Shown in pieces: positions 19,441 to 28,055 of a DNA stretch of 64,000 nt. A program made the position numbers and the translations under genes. A model generated the notes under the pieces. It did not search any database, was not told the DNA's origin, and saw only the letters and a list, made by a program, of their open reading frames with translations. Origin of the DNA: Bacteroidota bacterium. GTDB lineage: Bacteria; Bacteroidota; Bacteroidia; Chitinophagales; LD1. Each line of letters opens with the position of its first letter. The stretch's first letter is position 1. The DNA is taken from NCBI GenBank assembly GCA_947479455.1, contig CANJZE010000018.1:32915-96914 (forward strand), given 5' to 3'.

Positions 19441-20361
19441 ATGAAAAAAGTATTGATTACAGGAGCCAGCGGACTAGTCGGAACCAGACTAGGCGCCTTG
19501 CTTTTGAAGAAAGGATATGAGGTAAATACCTTAGGAAGAAAAGTCAATCGTCCGAAGTCCGAAGTCCGAAGCCAGGCAAATTCATATGTCTGGAATCTAG
19601 AAAAAGGAGATGTAGATGCGAAGGCATTCGAAGGAGTTTCTGACGTAATCCATTTAGCAGGAGCAGGAGTGGCCGACAAAAGATGGAGTGATGAACGCAA
19701 AAAGGAAATTGTAGAAAGCCGCGTACAAAGCGCAAAACTGATTTTCGATTTTTTGAAGAAGAATAAACACGAAGTGAAAACTTTCATCAGCGCGAGTGCT
19801 GTAGGTTTCTATGGCGATTGCGGAGATGAAGTAGTGGCCGAAGAGCATAAAGCAGGCAAAGGATTTTTGGCAGAAGTTTGTAAGCAATGGGAGCAAAGCG
19901 CTAAGCAATTTTCAAAATTAGAAATAAGAGAAGTGCGATGCCGAATTGGAATTGTATTGGCAAAAGATGGAGGCGCGTTGCCTGAGCTTACGCGAACCAT
20001 TCCTTTAGGGGCGGCTTCTTACTTCACTAAAAGCAAGCTCTATTATCCGTGGGTGCATATTGACGATGTGTGCGGTATTGTGATTCACGCGTTGGAAAAT
20101 GAAAAGGTAAGAGGCGCTTACAACACCACAGCACCACAACCATTGCTCATGAAAGATTTGATGAAGCAAATTCTTGTTGCAAATAAATCGAAGGCTGTGC
20201 TTATGCCCGCACCAAGCTTTGCTATAAAACTGGCTATGGGCGAAATGAGTGAAATACTTTTGAGTAGCCAGAAATGTTCTGCTGAAAAAATTTTAGAAAC
20301 GGGCTACCCATTCAAATTCGGAGAGATAGAGAAAGCGTTAGCTGAAATTTATTCGAACTGA
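19441..20361 (+). CDS. TIGR01777 family NAD(P)-dependent epimerase/oxidoreductase
   Basis: This is an atypical short-chain dehydrogenase of the YfcH/SDR39U1 type, 306 residues. The Rossmann motif is VLITGASGLVGTRLGALLL. Family motifs include DVIHLAGAGVADKRWS, FISASAVGFYGDCGDE and RCRIGIVLAKDGGALP. The C-terminus contains the DUF1731-like region. The ATG at 19441 is preferred over 19426 because MKKVLITGASG is the normal start and the promoter-like box lies just before it. Residues 37-44 (RPKSEVRS) come from a three-copy seven-base repeat. Physiological substrate unknown. Confidence 0.9.
   Translation: MKKVLITGASGLVGTRLGALLLKKGYEVNTLGRKVNRPKSEVRSQANSYVWNLEKGDVDAKAFEGVSDVIHLAGAGVADKRWSDERKKEIVESRVQSAKLIFDFLKKNKHEVKTFISASAVGFYGDCGDEVVAEEHKAGKGFLAEVCKQWEQSAKQFSKLEIREVRCRIGIVLAKDGGALPELTRTIPLGAASYFTKSKLYYPWVHIDDVCGIVIHALENEKVRGAYNTTAPQPLLMKDLMKQILVANKSKAVLMPAPSFAIKLAMGEMSEILLSSQKCSAEKILETGYPFKFGEIEKALAEIYSN
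19550..19570 (+). repeat. Heptanucleotide tandem repeat (GTCCGAA x3) inside the epimerase gene
   Basis: Three perfect copies of GTCCGAA followed by a partial copy sit in the linker after the first beta-alpha-beta unit. Because seven is not a multiple of three, the copies are read in successive frames and give RPKSEVRS. Confidence 0.85.
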
Positions 20362-20369
20362 CAGAGTCA

Positions 20370-20921
20370 TTAGTATTTCTCGTCCTCAATTCTCTTTTTT
20401 AGTTTTTCCCAAAACGAAATAGCGTTATAATCTTTCTTATCACGGGCTTTGTCAATTTGAACATTGAGTGCACCCATGTATTTAAGTTTAAGCGAGCGAC
20501 CATCTACCAGCATATTCACGGTAGCAATTAATTCTCTTTCTAAACTATAATACTGTCCCTTAGCTGCATAGAGTTCGCGGGCAAAAGCAGTAAAGTCTTT
20601 TTCGCAAAAGCGTTTAATGATATCGGTGTAAAGATTCTCCACTTTATCTCCGGCACGCTGATGAATAATTTCTAAAGCTGTGAGATATTTTTTATCACCT
20701 GTTTTAGTGTACAGCCTACCAATATTGTCCAACAACATTTGACGGCAACCAAGTGTATCGTCAAGAAAAATTCGAGAAGCATTTTGTTGAATGAAAGGAA
20801 GATTTATTTCGACACTATCCATTAAAAAGCAGGGATGGTAAACGGGTTTTTTCGGCTGCGCAAAAATAGTTGCTGATAAAAGAACAGAGAAAATAAAAAG
20901 AAGAGCCGTTTGTTTTTTCAT
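20370..20921 (-). CDS. Secreted protein of unknown function
   Basis: The 183-residue protein has a clear Sec signal peptide (LLFIFSVLLSATIFAQ, cleavage after AQ near residue 22). The mature part is mostly helical with TPR-like spacing (DNIGRLYTKTGDKKYLTALEIIHQ) and no motif I recognise. The start lies right after the terminator hairpin of the upstream gene, so the U-tract forms its 5' leader. It ends 8 bases from the convergent epimerase gene. Confidence 0.7.
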   Translation of the reverse strand: MKKQTALLFIFSVLLSATIFAQPKKPVYHPCFLMDSVEINLPFIQQNASRIFLDDTLGCRQMLLDNIGRLYTKTGDKKYLTALEIIHQRAGDKVENLYTDIIKRFCEKDFTAFARELYAAKGQYYSLERELIATVNMLVDGRSLKLKYMGALNVQIDKARDKKDYNAISFWEKLKKRIEDEKY

Positions 20922-20952
20922 AAAAAAAAGAGGGCCGCCATTCGGCAGCCCT
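20922..20952 (-). terminator. Rho-independent terminator abutting a start codon
   Basis: On the minus strand AGGGCTGCC-GAAT-GGCGGCCCT (one mismatch) is followed by a run of eight T interrupted from the stem by CT, and then immediately by the ATG of the next gene at 20921. It should end transcription of the DUF4476 gene; expression of the next gene would require read-through or processing. Confidence 0.8.
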
Positions 20953-20960
20953 TTAGGTTT

Positions 20961-21872
20961 TTATTGACGTCCCTGAATATACTCATTCAAATCATCGCTG
21001 CTTGAACTAAAGCTAAACACATTGTTTATCTTGAAATAATTTTTGGGTTCGGTGCAGTGGTCGTAAGCAAACTTAGCAAAGTCGAGCTTGGTTTCTTCAA
21101 AGCCAAACACTTTGCAAATCTCCGAAATCTGGTTCGTGCTTAAGCAATTACTACCTGCAATTTGTTTGGCAGTTTTCAATTGAGTATCAGAAAACCCTTG
21201 TCCTTTAATAGTAGAAAGCGCGCTCGAAAAATCGCCACTGCTCATGGGGTATGCTCCTACACATCCTATTTGTGTAGGTTGCTCATGCACCACTTCAGTA
21301 GTATGGGTGGTATGAGTAGTAGTGGTATGTGTGGTTGTTTGCAGCGTGGGGTCGTTGATGGTTACGTTCATATTTATTCCGGCAACATTCACATTAGCAT
21401 CAACAGTATTTGGAGTAGAATGGGTGGTGGTAGTTTGCGTTACCGTAGTTGTAGCGGGAGCAGGATTACCGTAGCGAACTACAGCAACATTAGAAGCAGG
21501 CACATAATTTTGTTGAACAGGTATCATAGAAAAATAGCGAAGTGTAATCTTACCATTGTTTTTGTCTTTCTTGATTTTGTAGGTCACATCCATCATGGCT
21601 CCATTGGCATCGGCAAGTTGCAGGTAGTTTTTGTTTATTTCCGGAATGGTTTTGTCTTCGAAAATAATTTTGGCGTTGTAATACGGTTGTGGCAAATCTT
21701 CGACACGCAAATTGGTTTGCGCTACATTGTTTTGGCGCTCGCCATTAAGCACCAAAAAAAATTTGTCGCCATCTTCTGAAAAAATAGTGAGGTTGGCAAC
21801 GGGTTGTGGTTGTCCAACGGCTACAAAAGCGAAGAACAGAATGCTGAAAGCGGGAAGTAGTTTCTTTATCAT
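20961..21872 (-). CDS. Secreted DUF4476 protein
   Basis: The 303-residue protein has an N-terminal signal peptide (LLPAFSILFFAFVAVGQ). An N-terminal beta-rich domain (about 22-125, LTIFSEDGDKFFLVLNGERQN) is followed by a Thr/His-rich linker (about 150-205, TTTTHSTPN and TTHTTTTHTTHTTEVV). The C-terminal DUF4476 domain (about 207-300) has the pattern SSALSTIKGQGFSDTQLKTAKQ...CLSTNQISEICKVFGFE...DFAKFAYDHC. This combination is common in Bacteroidota; function unknown. It is followed by a strong terminator. Confidence 0.85.
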   Translation of the reverse strand: MIKKLLPAFSILFFAFVAVGQPQPVANLTIFSEDGDKFFLVLNGERQNNVAQTNLRVEDLPQPYYNAKIIFEDKTIPEINKNYLQLADANGAMMDVTYKIKKDKNNGKITLRYFSMIPVQQNYVPASNVAVVRYGNPAPATTTVTQTTTTHSTPNTVDANVNVAGINMNVTINDPTLQTTTHTTTTHTTHTTEVVHEQPTQIGCVGAYPMSSGDFSSALSTIKGQGFSDTQLKTAKQIAGSNCLSTNQISEICKVFGFEETKLDFAKFAYDHCTEPKNYFKINNVFSFSSSSDDLNEYIQGRQ

Positions 21873-21994
21873 AATTATTTTGTTTGCTGGCTTATTTCAA
21901 GAGCCGCGCCAAAAATGATTCAAAAAACTGTTTTTGCAAATTTTCGGAAATTGTGGAACTAAAAATCTCCAAATTTTTTTGCTGTTGTATTCTA

Positions 21995-22087
21995 TCAAGA
22001 ATAGTAAAAGTGGAAGTCGTACTCCCACACACCCATTACTTTTTCAATATTGAGTTTATAGTAAATAGCGTTGTTGATATTAATCAT
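21995..22087 (-). other. Short in-frame open stretch after the small secreted gene
   Basis: A 30-codon ATG frame (MININ..., ending FHFYYS) lies in the same reading frame as the preceding small secreted gene, after its TAA and a TGA two codons later. It could be the remnant of a longer ancestral gene or chance. Confidence 0.2.
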
Positions 22088-22108
22088 GATGTTTTGCTTT
22101 TGTCACCG

Positions 22109-22339
22109 TTAGCTTTTAAACATTTCAAAATAGATTGGAACGCCACCCTTTTCAACTATTCCTCCGCTGCTAAAATCAAGTCTCGTAAATATTTGTTCTT
22201 TCCCTCCTCCCATGTGCAATGTATATGTAACCTTGCATTCTCTTCGTCCAATAGAGTTTTCTAATTCTTTGATAAAGTCAGCTCCAAAAGCAGTTGAGGC
22301 GGTCATTAAAATAAATGCAGTTAAGAATAAATTTTTCAT
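22109..22339 (-). CDS. Small secreted protein of unknown function
   Basis: The 76-residue product begins with a signal peptide (MKNLFLTAFILMTASTAFG), which fixes the ATG at 22339 even though the frame extends upstream to 22459. The mature part is only about 57 residues (ADFIKELENSIGRRECKV..., then LHMGGGKEQIFTRLDF). It has one cysteine and is beta-rich. No family recognised. Transcribed divergently from rluF with about 90 bases between. Confidence 0.55.
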   Translation of the reverse strand: MKNLFLTAFILMTASTAFGADFIKELENSIGRRECKVTYTLHMGGGKEQIFTRLDFSSGGIVEKGGVPIYFEMFKS

Positions 22340-22420
22340 GCGTTTGTTTTTAAAATGTGTTTTATAAAATTGAATTACAGATGATGAATTTCGTATAATT
22401 TTCGAAGTCTTCAGTTGTTT

Positions 22421-22428
22421 TAAATTCA
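22421..22428 (+). promoter_or_regulatory. Possible -7 box of rluF
   Basis: TAAATTCA lies four bases before the GTG start of rluF; its position and sequence parallel the boxes before tatC and asnB. Weak on its own. Confidence 0.3.
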
Positions 22429-22432
22429 CCGC

Positions 22433-23194
22433 GTGCAAAAACAACAAGAAGGAGTTCAACTCAATAAATACATCAGCTCATCGGGCTTTTGCTCGCGCAG
22501 AGAAGCCGACCGGTATATTGAAGAAGCTCGTGTAACCATCAACAATGAAATTGCTTTGATAGCTGCGCGCGTTCAAGCGGGCGATGTGGTGGCGGTGGAT
22601 GGCGAAAAAATTAAAATCAGCCGCAAGCAAAGTTTGTATATAGCTTTTCACAAACCCCAAGGCGTTACCTCCACTACCGATCCTACCGATCGCAGCAACA
22701 TTATTTATTTCATTAATCACCCCAAACGGATTTTTCCGATTGGCAGATTAGATAAAGATTCGGAAGGTTTAATTCTGCTGACAAACGATAGCGACATCGT
22801 GAATAAAATTTTGCGTGCAGGAAACGAACACGAAAAAGAATACATCGTTACGGTGAACAAAGCAATGACTTCTGAATTTATAAAACGCATGTCGAGCGGT
22901 GTGCCGGTGTTTGGCGAAAAAACAAAACCGTGCGTTGTGCGTCAACTCGGCAACAGAAGTTTTAAAATAATTCTTACACAAGGCCTGAACCGACAGATAA
23001 GACGCATGTGCGAGTTTCTCGGTTACGATGTACTCACCCTCAAACGCATTCGCATTATGAATATCAGTTTGGGAAACTTAGCTGTAGGCAAATGGCGCAA
23101 TCTTTCTTTTGTAGAAACCGAAGAGCTGAACAAATTGGTTTCGGGTTCCAGTAAAACTGAAGAAGCTTCGATAAGAAAAAAGAAAAAGAGATAA
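22433..23194 (+). CDS. rluF: 23S rRNA pseudouridine synthase, RluF type
   Basis: The 253-residue enzyme has an N-terminal S4 RNA-binding domain (LNKYISSSGFCSRREADRYIEEARVTIN cut across residues 10-37) and a RsuA/RluB/E/F catalytic domain with the nucleophilic aspartate in GRLDKDSEGL. The stretch QGLNRQIRRMCEFLGYDV followed by LKRIRIMNI is the RluF pattern (U2604 in E. coli numbering). A basic tail follows. The start codon is GTG; the S4 domain begins nine residues later, so a shorter start is not needed. Confidence 0.9.
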   Translation: MQKQQEGVQLNKYISSSGFCSRREADRYIEEARVTINNEIALIAARVQAGDVVAVDGEKIKISRKQSLYIAFHKPQGVTSTTDPTDRSNIIYFINHPKRIFPIGRLDKDSEGLILLTNDSDIVNKILRAGNEHEKEYIVTVNKAMTSEFIKRMSSGVPVFGEKTKPCVVRQLGNRSFKIILTQGLNRQIRRMCEFLGYDVLTLKRIRIMNISLGNLAVGKWRNLSFVETEELNKLVSGSSKTEEASIRKKKKR

Positions 23195-23845
23195 TTATTC
23201 TTTCGGCAAACCCGGAAGGTTGTTGCCATTCGTGTGTTTAATGCGCGTTCCAAAACTTTCGCGCTTATTCAACGGAACAAAATCTTTTACAAAAGCAGAT
23301 GAGGCGTCAATCTTAGGCACTGGCAAATAAAGTTTCTTTAAGGTATCAACGGCTATTGGCAAAATGCCCATGTCGGGCAAATTGGTTACGATAAAACCTT
23401 CGAGAAAAAATGCCTGATATGGATCAGCCGCCAGTGCTACTTTTTTGAAACCCAATTTTTGCGCGAGCAACCAACTGTAGTAAACATTTTCTTTGCTGTG
23501 CTCAGCTTTTGTTTCAGCAAAAACATTTTGCGCAGGCACACCCATTGCTTCGGCAATCAGCTTCATGGTTTTTCCTTCTACATAAGGTGAGTAACAAGCC
23601 GCGCCTGAAAAAATGATGTTCTTGGTTACACCTCGGTCGTAAAGCATCTTCGACCAAATAATTCGCGCATTAAATCCACTGGTTTGTTGTTTAGTAGTGT
23701 CGTACGCAATGCCCGGCACAATCACTACATCGTAGGGCGCTTTGGGAAGATATTGCGCGGTCATGCGCTTAGCAATCTTGGTTACGTTGCATGCACAAAC
23801 CGAAACAAGAACTACAGCCACCATCAGGATTCGAAACATCTTCAT
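23195..23845 (-). CDS. DUF218 (YdcF-like) lipoprotein
   Basis: The 216-residue protein begins with a lipoprotein-type signal (FRILMVAVVLVSVCAC). The DUF218 domain shows VVIVPG near its start, ARIIWSKMLYDRG, IIFSGAA and AEHSKENVYYSWLLAQKLG, which is the ElyC/SanA/YdcF pattern. Family members are linked to envelope maintenance, but their reaction is unclear. I start at 23845 rather than 23887 because the upstream part overlaps the acetyltransferase gene and the signal peptide begins here. Confidence 0.85.
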   Translation of the reverse strand: MKMFRILMVAVVLVSVCACNVTKIAKRMTAQYLPKAPYDVVIVPGIAYDTTKQQTSGFNARIIWSKMLYDRGVTKNIIFSGAACYSPYVEGKTMKLIAEAMGVPAQNVFAETKAEHSKENVYYSWLLAQKLGFKKVALAADPYQAFFLEGFIVTNLPDMGILPIAVDTLKKLYLPVPKIDASSAFVKDFVPLNKRESFGTRIKHTNGNNLPGLPKE

Positions 23846-23871
23846 TTTAATTTTGAATGCAAGAAGCAAAA

Positions 23872-24345
23872 TTATTCGACTAACCATTCACCGTCAAAAA
23901 CTTTAACGTTTCTGTATTCCATATGTCGGTCAGGATTTTTCAACGAAGTAAAACCAACCTGCTCATAAAGCCCATGCGCATCTTTAGTTGCCAAAATAAA
24001 TCGCTTAAGCGTTTGTAAGTTGGGATGCGCCATTACACAATTCATCAACCATTTCCCCAAACCCGTTCCCTGATATTCGGGAACCACATACACATCGCAC
24101 AAATAAGCGAAGGTGGCATAGTCGGTTACAACACGTGCTAAGCCGATCTGCTTGCTGGTAGGCAACGTATGGTTTTCATTTTCATAAATGCCAAAACACA
24201 ACGAGTTTTCGCAGGCGGTTTTAATTTTTGCTTTTGAAATATTTTTTGCCCAATAGCTTTCCTTTGAAAGATAATTATGCACGGCCTCAAGGTTGAGCAA
24301 AGTTTTATCGGTAGAGATTTTGAATTTGTCTTTTGTCCATTCCAT
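23872..24345 (-). CDS. GNAT family N-acetyltransferase
   Basis: The 157-residue protein has the acetyl-CoA-binding motif A (VYVVPEYQGTGLGKWLM) and the C-terminal LYEQVGFTSL segment of GNAT enzymes. Similar proteins acetylate amino groups of small molecules or proteins; the substrate is unknown. The ATG at 24345 (MEWTKDKFKIS) fits the family better than the upstream start at 24390. It precedes the DUF218 gene by 26 bases. Confidence 0.88.
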   Translation of the reverse strand: MEWTKDKFKISTDKTLLNLEAVHNYLSKESYWAKNISKAKIKTACENSLCFGIYENENHTLPTSKQIGLARVVTDYATFAYLCDVYVVPEYQGTGLGKWLMNCVMAHPNLQTLKRFILATKDAHGLYEQVGFTSLKNPDRHMEYRNVKVFDGEWLVE

Positions 24346-24477
24346 ACATGAAAATTTAAACCAAAACAAAGAGAAACTTCGGCAATTCAATTGTGCTCAA
24401 ATTCCAGATTTTTTATTTACGTGCGCACATACATTGCGTTCTGCGCAGTTACACTTGTATCACAAAAACAAAAAAGT

Positions 24478-25293
24478 ATGATACCAGAAGCACCAATAAC
24501 CATGCATCCCGAGTTTGAACAAAAACTCAAAGAACTCGATTTGCTGAAAGCAGAATACGCCAATCAATGGAACAACCGACAGGTTTTAATAGAGTGGGGC
24601 AAGCCACAACTCGAAGCACTTTACTATGCCCGCATTGGCGAACTGCAAATTGAATTATTACAACTGCAAGCAGAAACATACTCTGCCAAACGCAAATTAG
24701 AAATGATGCAGGCTGCCATCAATCGTAATGAAGAAATTAATCTGCCTTTTATCGATTTGATGGTTGAATTAGAAATGCAGGAGCAGTTGAAAAAAATTGA
24801 AGAAGAGATTTCAAAACTTGGGAAAGCAAAACATTTGCTTGCTAATCTCAATTCACCAAAACGTAGTGCTGAGTTGAGAAAAATATTTCGCGAAATGGCG
24901 AAGGAACTTCACCCTGATATTAATCCCGATTTGCCTGACAGCGCAAAAAATCTTTGGAATGCAGCCATGAAGGCTTATGATGATGGTGACTTGGAAAGTT
25001 TGCGCGCACTGCGGTTGCTTGTTTGTGATATGAAAAACAAAAACGAAGAATTTACCGATGAAAATGTATTGCTCACGCAAGTCAATCTACTGAAAGAGGG
25101 CATCAATCGCTTACTAGAAGAAATTGAAAATATACGCGGTCAGTTTCCTTTCACTTTCGAAAAACAAATAAACGATGATGCCTGGGTGAATGAACAACGA
25201 ACCTCTTTGAAAAAAGAAATTGAAACTGCAACCGAACAAAAACAGCAATACGAAAATTCTATTTCACTCTTTATTCAATCGCTCGATTTATGA
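24478..25293 (+). CDS. Coiled-coil protein with a central J-domain
   Basis: The 271-residue protein has three parts. Residues 10-122 are helical and Gln/Glu/Leu-rich, likely a coiled coil. Residues 126-180 look like helices II-III of a J-domain with an intact HPD at 145-147 (IFREMAKELHPDINPD). Residues 195-268 are a second coiled coil. J-domains stimulate Hsp70 (DnaK) ATPase, so this may recruit DnaK to a target held by the coils. No zinc-finger or substrate domains of DnaJ are present. ATG at 24478 is preferred; the frame is open further upstream. It overlaps the HIRAN gene by four bases. Confidence 0.75.
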   Translation: MIPEAPITMHPEFEQKLKELDLLKAEYANQWNNRQVLIEWGKPQLEALYYARIGELQIELLQLQAETYSAKRKLEMMQAAINRNEEINLPFIDLMVELEMQEQLKKIEEEISKLGKAKHLLANLNSPKRSAELRKIFREMAKELHPDINPDLPDSAKNLWNAAMKAYDDGDLESLRALRLLVCDMKNKNEEFTDENVLLTQVNLLKEGINRLLEEIENIRGQFPFTFEKQINDDAWVNEQRTSLKKEIETATEQKQQYENSISLFIQSLDL

Positions 25294-25679
25294 ATTACTT
25301 ACCGTCCATAATTCCATCTTCGGGTTTATCTGCTTTGCTTGGTAAAAATGGTTTAGCCACTGCCAATTTTTTTACACGCGAAATTTTAGTGTTGCGATGC
25401 TTAGTGGCAGGAACTTCGTTCCGCAATATTCATAAAGTAGAAAGCCAATTACTACCTCAAACAAAATTTGTTTTGCAACGTGAACCGGAAAACAAGCATG
25501 ACGAACTCGCCATTAAAGTTTTGTTGGACGATTATCTCATCGGCTATATTCCACGCGATAGCAACGAAGTAATTGCGCGCTTGATGGATGCGGGCAAAAA
25601 ATTTCATGCGGTGTTAGCAAAAATAGAATGGCAAGGGGCGTGGGCACGATTAGATGTGAATGTATTGATGGTTGATTAA
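25290..25679 (+). CDS. Stand-alone HIRAN domain protein
   Basis: The 129-residue protein is essentially one HIRAN domain at about residues 32-125: VAGTSFRNI, then [17 protein letters not shown], then [26 protein letters not shown]. In HLTF and Rad5 the HIRAN domain binds 3' DNA ends; bacterial stand-alone members are not characterised. Its ATG overlaps the stop of the J-domain gene (ATGA), strong evidence of a shared transcript and probably a shared function. The first 30 residues are not conserved in a way I recognise. Confidence 0.85.
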   Translation: MNYLPSIIPSSGLSALLGKNGLATANFFTREILVLRCLVAGTSFRNIHKVESQLLPQTKFVLQREPENKHDELAIKVLLDDYLIGYIPRDSNEVIARLMDAGKKFHAVLAKIEWQGAWARLDVNVLMVD

Positions 25680-25702
25680 ACGCGATTCATTTTATTTGCT
25701 TC

Positions 25703-27355
25703 ATGACAAATGAAACCAAACGAATTCTCCAATCTCCCCGCGGCTCACAACTCACATGCAAAGGTTGGGTACAAGAAGCTGTGTTAAGAATGTTGCACAA
25801 CAACCTCGACCCCGAAGTTGCCGAGCGACCTGAAGATTTAATTGTGTATGGCGGCATTGGTAAAGCTGCACGCAACTGGGATGCGTTCGATAAGATTGTA
25901 GAATGCCTTCGCGATTTAGAAGAAGATGAAACGTTGATTGTGCAAAGCGGAAAGCCCGTTGGTGTTTTGCGTTCGCACAAAGATGCACCGCGTGTTTTGA
26001 TTGCCAATTCAAATCTCGTTGGTAAGTGGGCAACGTGGGAACACTTCCGTGAATTGGAAAAGAAAGGATTGATAATGTATGGACAAATGACTGCGGGCTC
26101 TTGGATTTATATCGGAAGCCAAGGAATTGTGCAAGGCACGTATGAAACCTATCTCTCGTTATCGAATCAACATTACAACGGAACGCTGAAAGGAAAATTA
26201 AATGTTACTGCCGGGCTTGGCGGAATGGGTGGTGCGCAACCACTTTCAATTACCATGAATGAAGGTGTTTGCCTTGCCGCTGAAATGGAAGAGTGGCGAA
26301 TCAAGAAAAGAATTGAGACGCGTTACCTCGATAAATACACGAATGATATTGATGAAGCGATTGATTGGAGTTTAGATGCGAAAGAAAAAGACGAAGCCCT
26401 TTCTATTGGTGTTTGCTGCAATGCAGTTGACTTGTTACAAAGATTGCTCGACAGAAATATTACTCCCGATACACTCACCGATCAAACTTCGGCACACGAT
26501 GAATTGATTGGATACTTTCCCGAAGGACTTTCGGTAGAAGAAGCAAAAGTTTTACGCGAAACAAATCCAGATGAATATTGCAATCGCTCTTTAGATACAA
26601 TTTCAAAGCATGTTCGGCAAATGTTAGAGTTGCAAAAACGCGGAGCCATTACTTTCGATTACGGAAATAATTTGCGCGGTCAGGCAAAAGATAAACGCGG
26701 AGTGATGAATGCCTTTGATTTCCCCGGTTTTGTTCCTGCTTATATACGTCCGCTTTTTTGTGAAGGCAAAGGACCTTTTCGTTTTGTAGCATTGAGCGGA
26801 GATGAGAATGACATTTTTGTTTGCGATGAAAAACTGAAAGAACTTTTTCCGAACAACAAAGGCTTACTGCGTTGGTTAGCAATGGCAAAAGAAAAAATCG
26901 CTTTTCAAGGATTGCCTGCACGCATTTGTTGGTTAGGAATGGGCGATAGAGAAATTGCCGGTGTTGCGTTCAACGAATTAGTAAAAGAGGGAAAAGTAAA
27001 AGCACCTATTGTAATTGGTCGCGACCATTTAGATACAGGAAGTGTGGCTTCACCAAATAGGGAAACAGAAGCCATGATGGATGGTAGCGATGCGATTGCT
27101 GATTGGCCGATTCTAAACGCACTCATCAATACTGCCGGTGGCGCAAGTTGGGTTTCATTTCATCATGGTGGCGGAGTAGGTATGGGCTACTCGCTTCATG
27201 CAGGTATGGTGATTGTAGCCGATGGAACCGATGATGCCAAGCGCAGATTGAAACGTGTTTTGCATAACGACCCCGCTATGGGTGTTATTCGCCATGCCGA
27301 TGCGGGTTATGAAATTGCAAAAGCAACTTCAACCAAATACGGTTTAGATATCTAG
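25703..27355 (+). CDS. hutU: Urocanate hydratase
   Basis: Urocanase converts urocanate to imidazolone propionate in histidine breakdown with NAD+ as an electrophilic cofactor. The 550-residue protein has the family landmarks [48 protein letters not shown] and [12 protein letters not shown], and ends with the [13 protein letters not shown] region. It starts 23 bases after the HIRAN gene and may be co-transcribed. No hutH, hutI or hutG is adjacent. Confidence 0.97.
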   Translation: MTNETKRILQSPRGSQLTCKGWVQEAVLRMLHNNLDPEVAERPEDLIVYGGIGKAARNWDAFDKIVECLRDLEEDETLIVQSGKPVGVLRSHKDAPRVLIANSNLVGKWATWEHFRELEKKGLIMYGQMTAGSWIYIGSQGIVQGTYETYLSLSNQHYNGTLKGKLNVTAGLGGMGGAQPLSITMNEGVCLAAEMEEWRIKKRIETRYLDKYTNDIDEAIDWSLDAKEKDEALSIGVCCNAVDLLQRLLDRNITPDTLTDQTSAHDELIGYFPEGLSVEEAKVLRETNPDEYCNRSLDTISKHVRQMLELQKRGAITFDYGNNLRGQAKDKRGVMNAFDFPGFVPAYIRPLFCEGKGPFRFVALSGDENDIFVCDEKLKELFPNNKGLLRWLAMAKEKIAFQGLPARICWLGMGDREIAGVAFNELVKEGKVKAPIVIGRDHLDTGSVASPNRETEAMMDGSDAIADWPILNALINTAGGASWVSFHHGGGVGMGYSLHAGMVIVADGTDDAKRRLKRVLHNDPAMGVIRHADAGYEIAKATSTKYGLDI

Positions 27356-27370
27356 TTGTAGAAAATTTTT

Positions 27371-27985
27371 TTACCACAACTTCGGCAAAATTAATCCTGA
27401 ACGTTTTTTGTATTCAGCAAATTCAGGATAGCGCGAAAGCGATTTATCTTTCTTGAGCATGTTAGGTATAAACACAAAAACAAAAAACAGAGTGATTCCA
27501 ATAAACCCAACCCACGATGCGGTGAGCAATCCAAAGCCGCAGTAAATCATCAACTCGCCCAAATAATTTGTGTTGCGGCAGCGAGCAAAAAATCCATCGG
27601 TAATTAAACCGCGCTTGTTGAGTAAGGTGTAATGCTTTTGTGCATCGCTACCAAAATGCAACAAAGTGCCTAAAACATTTAAAGCTACAGCCGCACCTAT
27701 TATCAAGGCTTGCGGTTCTACATGATTGCAAATAATATAAACGGGAGCAATCCAATAAAGCCCCAATGAAAAAAATGCAAGAGCGGCATAAGGCACCGAA
27801 ACTTTTTCTTCCCATTGACGGTCTGGAAAAACACGGTCTTTGAACAACCACATAAAACCATAACAACCATGCAACGCCAAATACACGAAAGCATTTATCG
27901 AAAAGTTGTTGTAAAAAAACATGAGGGCAATTACTAAAAAAGCGGTGGCACCCTTATGCAAATTTATAGCGTGTTTCAATTTCAT
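27371..27985 (-). CDS. Integral membrane protein, DUF1295 / isoprenylcysteine methyltransferase-like
   Basis: The 204-residue protein has about five membrane segments. The C-terminal part (HKHYTLLNKRGLITDGFFARCRNTNYLGELMIYCGFGLL in the region 115-155) shows the R-x-x-N-Y-x-G-E pattern of the ICMT/DUF1295/steroid reductase-like superfamily. ICMT members methylate prenylcysteines, while others are reductases; the reaction here is unknown. It is convergent with hutU, 15 bases apart. Confidence 0.75.
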   Translation of the reverse strand: MKLKHAINLHKGATAFLVIALMFFYNNFSINAFVYLALHGCYGFMWLFKDRVFPDRQWEEKVSVPYAALAFFSLGLYWIAPVYIICNHVEPQALIIGAAVALNVLGTLLHFGSDAQKHYTLLNKRGLITDGFFARCRNTNYLGELMIYCGFGLLTASWVGFIGITLFFVFVFIPNMLKKDKSLSRYPEFAEYKKRSGLILPKLW

Positions 27986-28055
27986 GTTGAAAATTTAGGT
28001 GGCTATATTAAGTATTTAAGCCGGTCACAAAATACTTTTCATCTTTACACGGCCT

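Noticed and set aside
24478..25679. Defence island around the HIRAN gene
   Set aside because: No nuclease, helicase, methylase or other defence gene flanks the pair; the neighbours are metabolic.
25703..27355. A histidine-utilisation operon around hutU
   Set aside because: Neighbouring genes are unrelated to histidine breakdown; the arginase at 37 kb has the arginase pattern, not formimidoylglutamase.
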